Below, in pieces: positions 45,044 through 53,603 of a DNA stretch of 64,000 nt; the stretch's first letter is position 1; every line of letters begins with the position of its first letter. This stretch comes from Sulfitobacter alexandrii (GTDB lineage Bacteria > Pseudomonadota > Alphaproteobacteria > Rhodobacterales > Rhodobacteraceae). The notes beneath the pieces were generated by a model, which saw nothing but the letters and a program-made list of their open reading frames with translations, had not been told where the DNA came from and made no database searches. The stretch is taken from positions 3,776,210-3,840,209 of the forward strand of contig NZ_CP018076.1 in assembly GCF_001886735.1 (NCBI RefSeq). Reading direction: 5' to 3'. The position numbers and the translations under genes are program-made.

Positions 45044-46249
45044 TCAGCTTGCGCGTTCGAGGATCAGGGCGACCCCTTGCCCGACACCGACGCACATGGT
45101 GCACAAGGCATAACGTCCACCCGTGCGTTTCAGTTGCAGCGCGGCAGTCATCACCAGCCGCGCGCCGGACATGCCCAGAGGGTGTCCGATGGCAATGGCG
45201 CCGCCGTTCGCATTGACATGTGGTGCATCATCCGGGACGCCAAGCGCCCGCAGCGTGGCCAACCCCTGCGAGGCGAAGGCTTCGTTCAGTTCGATGACAT
45301 CCATCTGGTCGATGGTCAGGCCGGCACGGGAAAGAACCTTGTGACATGCCGGGATCGGGCCGATACCCATGACGCGGGGCTCGACCCCCGCCGCGGACAT
45401 GGCGACAACGCGGGCGATCGGTGTCAGGCCATGATCCTTGGTCGCCTGTTCGGAGGCGATCAAAAGGGCAGCGGCACCGTCGTTCACGCCCGAGGCATTT
45501 CCCGCGGTGACCGTCAGGTCGGGGCCATTTATCGGCCGCAGCTTCTCAAGCGCTTCGGCAGTGGTCTGCGGACGGGGATGTTCATCACGGTCCACGACGA
45601 CGGGATCACCCTTGCGCTGGGGAATGGTGACGGGGGCAATCTCGTCGGCAAAGACACCGGCGGCATCGGCAGCCGCCCAGCGTTCCTGGCTGCGCAGGGC
45701 AAAGGCATCCTGATCGGCGCGGCTCACGTCGTGGTCGGTCGCCACGTTGTCCGCTGTTTCGGGCATCGAATCGATGCCATACTGCGCTTTCATCTTCGGA
45801 TTGACGAAGCGCCATCCGATGGTCGTATCATATACGGCATTGGTGCGGGAAAAGGCGCTGTCGGCCTTGGGCATGACAAAGGGCGCGCGGGTCATGCTTT
45901 CGATGCCGCCCGCGATGGCAAGGTCCATATCCCCCGCCCTGATCGCCCTGGCGGCCGCCCCGACAGCATCCATCCCGGACGCGCAAAGCCGGTTGATGGT
46001 CGCGCCGGGAACGTCTACCGGCAGCCCCGCCAGCAGTGCGGCCATGCGCGCGACATTGCGGTTGTCTTCGCCCGCCTGGTTGGCGCAGCCCAGAATGACG
46101 TCATCGACCCGGGGCCAGTCCACGTCGGGATTCCGTGCGACGAGGGCCGCGATGGGGACCGCCGCGAGGTCGTCGGCGCGGACGGATGCCAAGGCGCCGC
46201 CGAAACGGCCGATGGCGGTGCGCTGCGCGTCACAGATGAATGCCTGCAT
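45044..46249 (-). CDS. paaJ: 3-oxoadipyl-CoA thiolase (PaaJ/PcaF type)
   Basis: 401 residues. Cleaves 3-oxoadipyl-CoA to succinyl-CoA and acetyl-CoA, the final step of the phenylacetate (and beta-ketoadipate) pathways. Active-site Cys in [18 protein letters not shown], catalytic His in [19 protein letters not shown] and Cys in TMCVGVGQG. First gene of the minus-strand paa operon. PaaK, PaaG, PaaF and PaaH are not in the window, so the rest of the pathway must be encoded elsewhere. Confidence 0.93.
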   Translation of the reverse strand: MQAFICDAQRTAIGRFGGALASVRADDLAAVPIAALVARNPDVDWPRVDDVILGCANQAGEDNRNVARMAALLAGLPVDVPGATINRLCASGMDAVGAAARAIRAGDMDLAIAGGIESMTRAPFVMPKADSAFSRTNAVYDTTIGWRFVNPKMKAQYGIDSMPETADNVATDHDVSRADQDAFALRSQERWAAADAAGVFADEIAPVTIPQRKGDPVVVDRDEHPRPQTTAEALEKLRPINGPDLTVTAGNASGVNDGAAALLIASEQATKDHGLTPIARVVAMSAAGVEPRVMGIGPIPACHKVLSRAGLTIDQMDVIELNEAFASQGLATLRALGVPDDAPHVNANGGAIAIGHPLGMSGARLVMTAALQLKRTGGRYALCTMCVGVGQGVALILERAS

Positions 46250-46305
46250 GTCGTCCTCCTGTTTCGGGAAAGGTAGCGCTGGAGGCGATTCGAAACAAGT
46301 TAAAT

Positions 46306-46341
46306 GTTACCGGATACTAACCGAAACCACTTTTTGGTAAC
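46306..46341. promoter_or_regulatory. Inverted repeat upstream of the paa operon
   Basis: GTTACC (46306-46311) and GGTAAC (46336-46341) are perfect arms 24 bases apart, with tandem TACCGGATAC and TAACCGAAAC-like copies between. It lies 57-92 bases before the paaJ start in the only sizeable gap upstream of the operon. Candidate binding region for PaaX or another paa regulator; no match to the E. coli PaaX site is claimed. Confidence 0.4.
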
Positions 46342-46355
46342 GCTTTCGCTGTGTC

Positions 46356-46976
46356 CTAACCCGGAAGGTGCGCTTGCATTGCCGTCTTGGTGGCAGGGCG
46401 TTCCAGCATCAGGCGGGAATGGGCCTCCATCCTTGGGAAGGACGCAAGCGTCAGATCATGCGCCTTCATCCAGCGTCCGACAAGAAAGAGGTAGGGATCG
46501 CAGTAGCCGAAGCGCGGTCCCAGGGCCCATGGCCCTTCCAGCAGGTGGCGCTCCAGCAGGTCGGCGCAATCAAGGAGGTTCTCGCGTACCTTGGTCCGCA
46601 TCGCATCGCGCGCGGCGGGATCGTCGGCCCAGCGGTCCGCGCGCTTTCCGTGCGCAAAAGCGACGTGGACCGTCGCGCAGATATAGGCACAGAGCGACCG
46701 CGCGCGGGCCTGATCGTAGGGCGAACCGGGGATCAGGCCGGCGTGGGGATGTGTCGCCGCGATGTATTCCAGTATCGCGGGGTTCTCCGTCAGGATCCCT
46801 TCGGGTGTGCCCAGGGCGGGAATGCGGCCCTTGGGATTGAGCGCCGTGAACTCGGGCGTACGGTGCCGCCCCCCGGCGATGGAAACCTCGACCGTGTCGA
46901 ATGCCGCGCCGACCTCGATCAGGAGGATGTGCGCCGCCAGGGCGGAGGATCCTCGCGAATAATACAGTGTCAGCAT
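46356..46976 (-). CDS. Glutathione S-transferase-like protein
   Basis: 206 residues. Thioredoxin-like N-terminal domain (LTLYYSRGSSALAAHILLIEVGAAFDTVEVSI, then TPEFTALNPKGRIPALGTPEGILTENPAILEYIAA with the cis-Pro and glutathione-binding Glu-Asn pattern) and a helical C-terminal domain (WALGPRFGYCDPYLFLVGRWM). Normal length. It may detoxify reactive intermediates (the neighbouring paa pathway makes toxic epoxides), but that link is inference. Upstream in the same direction is the TauE-type permease, 26 bases away. Confidence 0.88.
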   Translation of the reverse strand: MLTLYYSRGSSALAAHILLIEVGAAFDTVEVSIAGGRHRTPEFTALNPKGRIPALGTPEGILTENPAILEYIAATHPHAGLIPGSPYDQARARSLCAYICATVHVAFAHGKRADRWADDPAARDAMRTKVRENLLDCADLLERHLLEGPWALGPRFGYCDPYLFLVGRWMKAHDLTLASFPRMEAHSRLMLERPATKTAMQAHLPG

Positions 46977-47002
46977 CTGCCCCGTTCCTTTGGATGGGTG
47001 GT

Positions 47003-47752
47003 CTAGGAGCCGGCCAGTTCCTGCAAGAGGATACCCAGCCCGACCAGCAAGGTCAGGCCGATCAGCACACGGCGGAACATGTCGTCTCCGATACGCCGAA
47101 AGACGTAGATGCCGATCTGGGCGGCGACCAGCCCGACCGGCAGGATCACGGCCAGCGCGCGGAGCGCGTCGGCGTCGTATGCGCCACGCATGGCCAGCAA
47201 GGTGACCGTCGTGCCCAGAATGGCGATGTTGTAGGGTTGCAGAACGGCACGGGTTTCCGCCCGCGGCCACGGCCTGAGGGAAACCCACATCACCGGCACG
47301 GCGCCCGATACCGATGCGGCACCGCCCATGATCCCGCCGACGAGCCCGACGACACCGTCCAGCACCGGCGTGGACCGCTCGAACCGGGGCAGGGCGCTGC
47401 GGAAGCTGAAGTAGCTTCCGTAGAGAACGAGAAAGACGCCGATCCCGATACGAAGGGTGCGGGCATCGATGGCGTGCAGGGTCAGCAGGCCGACGGGAAC
47501 CCCGATGAGTCCGGGAAGGAGGAAACGCAGAAGGCGACGCTTGTTGGTGCGGATCTCGTGCCGCACGATCCACAGACCTTGGAGGCCGATCAGGATCGAC
47601 ATCAGCGCGACGATGGCAACCGCGGTGACCGGGTCCAGCACGATCAGAAAGAACCCGAGCGCGAAAAGTGCGGTACCCGTGCCGGACATACCGTTGATGA
47701 ACCCGCCGCAAGCAGCCCCGGCGACGAGATATAGAACGGTCGTCAATGTCAC
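47003..47752 (-). CDS. TauE/SafE-family membrane permease
   Basis: 249 residues with about seven or eight membrane segments. The glycine-rich start VAGAACGGFINGMSGTGTALFALGFFLIVLDPVTAVAIVALMSILIGLQ and the repeated GGIMGGAASVSGAVPVMWVSL are the two halves of the TauE/SafE fold, which includes exporters of sulfite, sulfoacetate and other small anions. Substrate unknown. It starts at GTG and is followed by the glutathione transferase gene. Confidence 0.85.
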   Translation of the reverse strand: MTLTTVLYLVAGAACGGFINGMSGTGTALFALGFFLIVLDPVTAVAIVALMSILIGLQGLWIVRHEIRTNKRRLLRFLLPGLIGVPVGLLTLHAIDARTLRIGIGVFLVLYGSYFSFRSALPRFERSTPVLDGVVGLVGGIMGGAASVSGAVPVMWVSLRPWPRAETRAVLQPYNIAILGTTVTLLAMRGAYDADALRALAVILPVGLVAAQIGIYVFRRIGDDMFRRVLIGLTLLVGLGILLQELAGS

Positions 47753-47818
47753 GATGTCGTCGCTCCCGCGTCGCGCTCCTCTGGTGCGTTAGACCATACG
47801 CAACAATGCAAAGCCACA

Positions 47819-47831
47819 TGGTGCTGCACCA
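47819..47831. repeat. 13-base palindrome between the GntR and TauE genes
   Basis: TGGTGC-T-GCACCA is perfect. It lies 67 bases before the TauE-type gene start and just after the GntR-family gene end, so it could be an operator for the permease/transferase unit or simply a 3' stem. Confidence 0.3.
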
Positions 47832-47863
47832 CGCGCCGACAGGCGGCCGGATGCTTGGGCGGA

Positions 47864-48559
47864 TTACTTCGCGCCGTTTTCACGGTAACGGGACAGGATC
47901 TCGCCCACGTTGTCCCCGCCGCCGTCGCCCCTGTTCAGCAGCGCGCGATCCTGCACCCCATGCAGATGGCTGTGCATGAAGCCCATGGCTTTTTCCGCGT
48001 CGCCCGCCTCGATCGCCTTGATGATCTCGGCGTGTTCCTCCACCCCGCACTCGGCGGAGTGTACCTGCGCAAACCGGGCAAGGATCAGCGAACAGCGCGA
48101 CACGATCTCGTTCACGTAACGTGCGAGAATCCGCGATCCCGTCAGTTCGGACAGCAGGATATGAAACTCTCCCGCAAGCCGGATCGACCGCGTCTGATCG
48201 TTTCCCAGGGTGGCCTGTTCCTCGGTCAGATGGGCCCTCAGCTTTGCGACGATGGGGGCGGGATCCATGGCGCAGAGCCGCTGCATCACCTCGCGCTCGA
48301 GGCACTGGCGCATGTCGAAGATGTCGTAGGCTTCTTCGATGGTCGGTTCGGCAACCGATGCGCCGCGGTTCGGCTGCATGTCGACCAGCCCTTCAGCGTC
48401 GAGCCGCACCAGGGCGTTGCGGACGACGGTCCGGCTGACGCCGAAGGTTTCCCCGATCGAATCCTCGGGGAGCTTCACCCCGGGCTTGAGGGCTTGCTCG
48501 ATGATCGCGCGGCGCAGCGAATCGTATACGGGAAATGTACGGGTCGAAGACTTGTTCAT
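47864..48559 (-). CDS. GntR-family transcriptional regulator with FCD ligand domain
   Basis: 231 residues. N-terminal winged helix-turn-helix (VYDSLRRAIIEQALKPGVKLPEDSIGETFGVSRTVVRNALVRLDAEGLVDMQPNRGASVAEP), then a helical FCD domain with metal/ligand residues in FHILLSELTGS, VEEHAEIIKAIEAGDAEKAMGFMHSHLHGV. FadR/PdhR subfamily members usually repress catabolic operons. It is divergent from the importer/amidohydrolase operon, with 283 bases between, and a perfect operator-like palindrome lies in that gap. I chose the ATG giving MNKSSTRTF; a 31-codon upstream extension is not family-like. Confidence 0.9.
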   Translation of the reverse strand: MNKSSTRTFPVYDSLRRAIIEQALKPGVKLPEDSIGETFGVSRTVVRNALVRLDAEGLVDMQPNRGASVAEPTIEEAYDIFDMRQCLEREVMQRLCAMDPAPIVAKLRAHLTEEQATLGNDQTRSIRLAGEFHILLSELTGSRILARYVNEIVSRCSLILARFAQVHSAECGVEEHAEIIKAIEAGDAEKAMGFMHSHLHGVQDRALLNRGDGGGDNVGEILSRYRENGAK

Positions 48560-48644
48560 GTTTTGCCATTTAACAGGTTGTGGGACATAAACCACAGATT
48601 TTATGCACGCAAAGTGACCGAATATCCAATTATTTAGGCATAAT

Positions 48645-48662
48645 GGATACAAGATTGTATCC
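48645..48662. promoter_or_regulatory. Perfect palindrome, probable operator of the GntR regulator
   Basis: GGATACAA-GA-TTGTATCC is an 18-base perfect palindrome in an unusually AT-rich gap between the divergent GntR gene and the importer operon. The downstream half-site TTGTATCC recurs exactly at 48817-48824, close to the ribosome site of the first operon gene. CATAAT at 48639-48644 directly precedes the palindrome and could be a -10 box blocked by binding, though its -35 (GTGACC-like) is weak. Confidence 0.6.
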
Positions 48663-48816
48663 TTTATTATAACATTTTTGTAGACAGTAGCGAAATCGAC
48701 CTTCTAATGTGGGCTCACCTCGACGCCAATCGCCTTGGGCCACCGCATGACAAAGTGGGCCCAGCGCATGTCGAGCGAAGAAAACTGAAAAAGACGGGAT
48801 GCGGCTGCTTGCAGCA

Positions 48817-48824
48817 TTGTATCC
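48817..48824 (+). promoter_or_regulatory. Second half-site TTGTATCC before the importer operon
   Basis: An exact copy of one arm of the 48645-48662 palindrome, 19 bases before the start of the solute-binding protein gene. It has no visible partner arm; it may contribute to repressor binding or be chance. Confidence 0.3.
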
Positions 48825-48842
48825 TCAAACGGGAGAATTCGT

Positions 48843-50414
48843 ATGATCATCACGTCAGGCCGAAAGGTTGCGTTCTCGGTCGGGGTGGTTGCTGCATTGC
48901 TTGGCAGCAGTGCCATCGCCGAAACCATCAAGTGGGGTGCGCCGCGCGATATCGTGTCCCTGGACCCGTATTCCTACGGCGATAGCTACACCATCAACTT
49001 CCTCAATCACATCTACGAGGGGCTGGTCCGCTACAACCGCGATCTCGAGATCGAGCCCGCTCTGGCAACCGAGTGGGAGATCGTCTCTCCGACCACATGG
49101 CGCTTCAAGCTGCGCGAAGGCGTGACGTTCCATGATGGCGCGGCCTTCACCGCCGAGGACGTACTTGCGTCGCTCGAACGTGTCAGCGACGACAGTTCGC
49201 CGCTCAAGGGCAACCTGCCAGCCTACAAGAGCGCCACGGTCGTGGACGATCATACCATCGACATCGAACTCACCGGCGCCTATCCGCTCCTGCTCAACGA
49301 CCTGACGAACATCCATATCTTCGACAAGGATTGGCTGGTCGCCAACAACGCCGAGAAGCCGACCGACGTCAGTGCCGGGGTCGAAGGGTATGCAACCTTC
49401 AACACCAACGGCACCGGCCCCTTCAAACTGGAATCGCGCACGCCGGAGGCGCAGACCATCCTCGTCAACTACGAAGGTTGGTGGGACGAGCCCGCGCACA
49501 ACCTGACGCGGATCGAGTTCCAGCCGATCGCTTCGGCAGCGACACGGGTCGCCGCGCTGCTTTCGGGCGAAGTGGACTTCGTCGACAGCGCCCCGGTCCA
49601 GGATCTGCCACGTCTCGAAGCGGCCCCGAATGTTTCGGTGCTGGAACGCACCGACCTGCGGACCGTGATGCTGGGCTTCAATCGCCGCGACGAACTGGTC
49701 GGCGGCGGCGAGAATCCGATGAACGACTTGCGGGTCCGTCAGGCGATGCAGATGGCGGTCGACATGGAACTCATCCACGACAAGGTCATGCGTGGCAAGT
49801 CCCGCAATGCCGGCACGCTGGTCGCCCCATCCATACCCGGATACTCGGAGGCGCTCGACACGCCCGCCGAATACAATCCCGAGAAAGCCAAGGAGCTGCT
49901 TGCGGAGGCGGGCTATCCGGACGGCTTCGCGTTCGATTTCGTCTGCACCAACGAAAGCTACGTGAACGAAGAGCAGTTCTGTCAGGCGATCGCATCCATG
50001 TGGTCACGTGTCGGCCTGTCGCCGAAACTGGATATCGGCCCCACCGCGAAACAGACGCCAAAGCGCGCCAATGGGCAGGCCGATGTCTATACCATCGGCT
50101 GGGCGACGCTCCCGATGCTCGACACCTACTCGATCCTCGTACAGATGCTGCACACCAAGGAGGGCAACTCGGGCGTATTCAACTGGGGCGGCTGGTCCTA
50201 CCCGGAGCTGGACAAGCTGACCCAATCGGCTTCGGTGGAGCTGGACCGGGACACCCGGCTTCAGATGGAAACCGACGCGCTCGAGATCGCGAGGAACGAA
50301 CTGATCATGATGCCGCTGCACCAGCAGCCGATGGCCTGGGCGATCTCTTCCGATATCGGCGACATGCCGCAGTTCCCGGATAACAAGCCGCGCATGTGGT
50401 ACGTGACAAAGTAG
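48843..50414 (+). CDS. Family 5 extracellular solute-binding protein of an oligopeptide-type ABC importer
   Basis: 523 residues. The signal peptide ends near GSSAIAETI. The mature protein has the SBP family 5 pattern (GAPRDIVSLDPYSYGDSYTINFLNHIYEGLVRYNRDLEIEPALATEWEIVSPTTWRFKLREGVTFHDGAAFTAEDVLASLERV). It captures the periplasmic substrate for the following permeases and ATPases. Such proteins bind peptides, nickel chelates, glutathione and other compounds, so the ligand cannot be read. GGGAG precedes the ATG. First gene of the operon. Confidence 0.93.
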   Translation: MIITSGRKVAFSVGVVAALLGSSAIAETIKWGAPRDIVSLDPYSYGDSYTINFLNHIYEGLVRYNRDLEIEPALATEWEIVSPTTWRFKLREGVTFHDGAAFTAEDVLASLERVSDDSSPLKGNLPAYKSATVVDDHTIDIELTGAYPLLLNDLTNIHIFDKDWLVANNAEKPTDVSAGVEGYATFNTNGTGPFKLESRTPEAQTILVNYEGWWDEPAHNLTRIEFQPIASAATRVAALLSGEVDFVDSAPVQDLPRLEAAPNVSVLERTDLRTVMLGFNRRDELVGGGENPMNDLRVRQAMQMAVDMELIHDKVMRGKSRNAGTLVAPSIPGYSEALDTPAEYNPEKAKELLAEAGYPDGFAFDFVCTNESYVNEEQFCQAIASMWSRVGLSPKLDIGPTAKQTPKRANGQADVYTIGWATLPMLDTYSILVQMLHTKEGNSGVFNWGGWSYPELDKLTQSASVELDRDTRLQMETDALEIARNELIMMPLHQQPMAWAISSDIGDMPQFPDNKPRMWYVTK

Positions 50415-50474
50415 ACCCGACACCCGCCGGGCAGCACGGTGGTGCTGCCCGCAATTCCTGCGAAAGGGGACCGC

Positions 50475-51446
50475 ATGCTGGCCTTTCTCATCAAGCGCAG
50501 TGCCAACGCCATCTTCGTCATGCTGTCGGTGAGTTTTATCGCGTTCATGATCTTCCGCTTCGTCGGCGACCCGGTCGAGCTGATGCTGAACGAACAGGCG
50601 ACCCAGGAACAGCGTGACGAGCTGCGCACGCGGCTGGGGCTGGATCAGACGTTCATCGCCCAATACGGCACATTCGTCGTAAACGCGGCACAGGGCGACT
50701 TCGGCATCTCCTTCCGCAACCAGCAGGACGTTCTGGCGATGATCGCCGAACGCTTTCCCGCCACCTTTGAACTGGTGATCGTCGCGACCATCATCTCGCT
50801 GGTGGTCGGCATCCCGATGGGGGTGATCACCGCGATCAGGCGCCAGACATGGTACGCGGAAACGATGCAATTCACCTCCATCATCGGCGTGTCGCTGCCC
50901 AGTTTTGTCGTGGGCATCGGGCTCATCCTGATCTTCTCAGTCTGGCTGGGCTGGTTCCCCGCCTTCGGGCGGGGGGACACCGTGCAGATCGGGTGGTGGT
51001 CAACCGGGCTTCTGACCCACTCGGGCCGCATGTCGATCATCCTTCCGGCGCTGTCGCTGTCGCTGTTTCAGATCACGCTGGTGATGCGACTGGTCCGGGC
51101 GGAGATGCTGGAGGTTCTGCGCTCGGACTTCATCAAGTTCGCCCGCGCCCGCGGCGTGCCCGCGCGCATCCTTCATTTCCGCCACGCTCTGCGCAACTGC
51201 CTGATGCCGGTCGTCACCATGACGGCGATGCAGATCGGTGGCCTGATCGCCTTTGCGCTGGTGACCGAAACGGTCTTTCAGTGGCCCGGCATGGGGCTGC
51301 TGTTCATCCAGGCGGTGACTTTCGTCGATGTGCCGATCATGGCCGCCTACCTGTGCATCGTGGCACTCATCTTCGTCCTGCTGAACACCATCGTGGACAT
51401 CACCTACGCGATGATCGACCCCCGCCTGCGTGGAGCTGAAAAATGA
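50475..51446 (+). CDS. ABC importer permease (DppB type)
   Basis: 323 residues with six membrane segments. N-terminal LAFLIKRSANAIFVMLSVSFIAFMIFRFVGDPVELMLNEQATQEQRDELRTRLGLDQ is typical of DppB/OppB, and the EAA loop ARARGVPARILHFRHALRNCLMP contacts the ATPase. I chose the ATG preceded by GAAAGGGGACCGC. Its end overlaps the second permease by ATGA. Confidence 0.93.
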   Translation: MLAFLIKRSANAIFVMLSVSFIAFMIFRFVGDPVELMLNEQATQEQRDELRTRLGLDQTFIAQYGTFVVNAAQGDFGISFRNQQDVLAMIAERFPATFELVIVATIISLVVGIPMGVITAIRRQTWYAETMQFTSIIGVSLPSFVVGIGLILIFSVWLGWFPAFGRGDTVQIGWWSTGLLTHSGRMSIILPALSLSLFQITLVMRLVRAEMLEVLRSDFIKFARARGVPARILHFRHALRNCLMPVVTMTAMQIGGLIAFALVTETVFQWPGMGLLFIQAVTFVDVPIMAAYLCIVALIFVLLNTIVDITYAMIDPRLRGAEK

Positions 51447-52396
51447 CCGATACGCCTTCTCCAGACATGCACCGCGCCGCACGGCCCGGTCGGCTGCAAC
51501 GCATGCTCGAAAGCGATCTGTGGTGGAGCTTTCGCAAGTCCAAGGCCGCGGTGGGTGCTGCCATTGTTCTCGGCATCGTGATCGTTACCGCCTTTCTCGC
51601 GCCGGTGCTGTCGCCGCAGAACCCCTATGACCTGGCGGCGCTCGAACTCTGGAATGCCGAATTGCCGCCGATCTGGATGGAAGGGGGGCAGATGCCCTTC
51701 CTTCTTGGAACCGACGTGCAAGGCCGGGATATCCTGTCGGGAATTCTCTATGGCACGCGGGTCTCGATCTTCATCGGTCTGGCATCGGTGATCGTGTCGC
51801 TGGCCGTGGGCGTGATGGCCGGGCTCATGGCAGGCTACTACGGCGGATGGGTCGATAGCTTGCTGATGCGGGTGGGCGACGTGTTGCTGTCGATCCCGAT
51901 CATCCTGGTCGCCATCCTCGTCAGCTCCGTGGCGCAGGCGATGCTGCCACCCCAGTTCCGCGAAGCCGGCGTGTCGATGGTGCTGGTCCTCGCGATCGCC
52001 CTGTATTCATGGGTTCAGTATGCCCGTGTCGTGCGCGCGCAGACGATGGTGGAACGCCGCAAGGAATACGTGCAGGCCTCCCGCCTTGTCGGAACGCCCG
52101 CGCGGCGGCTGATGCTCAAGCACATTCTGCCGAACACGCTGACACCCGTTTTCGTTGCCGCGACACTGAATTTCGGTCTCGCGATCCTGATCGAGGCCAC
52201 GCTTTCCTTCCTTGGCGTGGGGATGCCGCCGAACCAGCCGTCGCTCGGTACCCTCATTCGGGTCGGCAATCAGTACCTGTTCTCGGGGTCGTGGTGGATC
52301 GTGCTGTTTCCGTCGATCCAGCTTTGCATCCTCGTGGTTGCGGTCAACATGCTGGGCGACTGGCTGCGTGACGCGCTGAACCCCAAGTTGCGATAG
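51443..52396 (+). CDS. ABC importer permease (DppC type)
   Basis: 317 residues with six predicted membrane segments. SDLWWSFRKSKAAVGAAIVLGIVIVTAFLAPVLSPQNPYD, FLLGTDVQGRDILSGILYGTRVSIFIGLASVIVS and the EAA loop ASRLVGTPARRLMLKHILPNTLTPVF fit DppC/OppC. Pairs with the preceding permease to form the channel. Ten bases separate it from the amidohydrolase gene. Confidence 0.93.
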   Translation: MTDTPSPDMHRAARPGRLQRMLESDLWWSFRKSKAAVGAAIVLGIVIVTAFLAPVLSPQNPYDLAALELWNAELPPIWMEGGQMPFLLGTDVQGRDILSGILYGTRVSIFIGLASVIVSLAVGVMAGLMAGYYGGWVDSLLMRVGDVLLSIPIILVAILVSSVAQAMLPPQFREAGVSMVLVLAIALYSWVQYARVVRAQTMVERRKEYVQASRLVGTPARRLMLKHILPNTLTPVFVAATLNFGLAILIEATLSFLGVGMPPNQPSLGTLIRVGNQYLFSGSWWIVLFPSIQLCILVVAVNMLGDWLRDALNPKLR

Positions 52397-52406
52397 GAGC
52401 CCATAG

Positions 52407-53603
52407 ATGAGCAATCTCCTGATAAGAAACGTCCGCATCATGGACGGCGATGCCGCGGACATCCGGATACGCGACGGTGTGATCGCAGACATTGCCCCGG
52501 AACTGGAGCCCGGTGACGCGGAGACGGTGGACGGCGGGGGGCACATCGCGATCCCGGCACTGGTTGATGCGCATACGCACCTCGACAAGTCCCTGCTGGG
52601 TCTGCCGTGGTACAAGAACGATGTGGGCGGTGGCAGCCTGATCGGCATGATCGAAAACGAACGCCGCATCAAGAGGGCGCTCGATTACGATGCGCATGTC
52701 CAGTCCATGCGACACGCGCTCAGAACCGTGGCCTACGGTGGTACGATGATCCGCAGCCATGTGGACATCGATACCGAGGGCGGGCTTCGTGCGCTGGAAG
52801 GCGTGCAGCAAACCGCGGAGAAGCTTGCGCAGGTCGTCGAGATCGAGACGGTCGCCTTTCCGCAGTCGGGTCTGATGATCCGCGAGGGGACAGCCGAGCT
52901 GATGGACCGGGCGCTGGAGATGGGCGCGCATCTGGTGGGCGGCCTTGATCCCTGCGCGGTGGACCGCGATCCCAAGGGCCACCTCGACACGATCTTCGCC
53001 CTGGCCGAGAAGCACGGCAAGGGCATCGACATTCACCTTCACGAGGGCGGCGAGATGGGGCTGTTCTCGATGGACATGATCCTCGAACGGACCGAAGCGC
53101 TCGACATGAAGGGGATGGTCACGATCAGCCATGCCTTCTGTCTCGGCATGCCGGACTTCCGGCGCGTGGATGCGATGCTCGGTCGGCTTGCCGCACTCGA
53201 CGTTGCGATCATGACCACCGCGCCCAGCTCGTCTCCGGCGCCACTGGTCCGCGAACTGGATGCGCGCGGCATCCGCATCGGCGCGGGCAACGACGGATTT
53301 CAGGACACTTGGGGGCCTTATGGCAATGGGGACATGCTGGAACGGGCAAAGGTCGTGGGCCAGCGCAACAACCTGCGGATGGACAGTGAAGTGAAACGGG
53401 CGCTCGATATCTGCACGGGGGGTGGTGCGGTGGCCATGGGCAAGCCGCGGTTCGCCCTCGAAACCGGCGCGCCCGGCGATCTCGTCCTCGTGTCGGGGGA
53501 CACCGTGGTCCAGTCCGTGGTGAGCCATGCCCCGCGCAAGCTGGTGGTCAAGGCTGGACGCGTCGTCGCACGCGACGGCAAAACCCTGATCGACGCGCCG
53601 TGA
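52407..53603 (+). CDS. Cytosine-deaminase-like amidohydrolase
   Basis: 398 residues, amidohydrolase superfamily. The metal motif HTH lies at residues 56-58 (PALVDAHTHLDKSL); further ligands are in IDIHLHEGG, TISHAFCLG and IGAGNDGFQDTWGPYGNGDML, resembling the cytosine deaminase/AtzC clade, which hydrolyses amine- or amide-bearing N-heterocycles. Cytosine itself is one candidate, but the operon (hydantoin-racemase-like partner, importer) suggests another cyclic ureide or triazine-like substrate. Overlaps the next gene by GTGA. Confidence 0.87.
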   Translation: MSNLLIRNVRIMDGDAADIRIRDGVIADIAPELEPGDAETVDGGGHIAIPALVDAHTHLDKSLLGLPWYKNDVGGGSLIGMIENERRIKRALDYDAHVQSMRHALRTVAYGGTMIRSHVDIDTEGGLRALEGVQQTAEKLAQVVEIETVAFPQSGLMIREGTAELMDRALEMGAHLVGGLDPCAVDRDPKGHLDTIFALAEKHGKGIDIHLHEGGEMGLFSMDMILERTEALDMKGMVTISHAFCLGMPDFRRVDAMLGRLAALDVAIMTTAPSSSPAPLVRELDARGIRIGAGNDGFQDTWGPYGNGDMLERAKVVGQRNNLRMDSEVKRALDICTGGGAVAMGKPRFALETGAPGDLVLVSGDTVVQSVVSHAPRKLVVKAGRVVARDGKTLIDAP

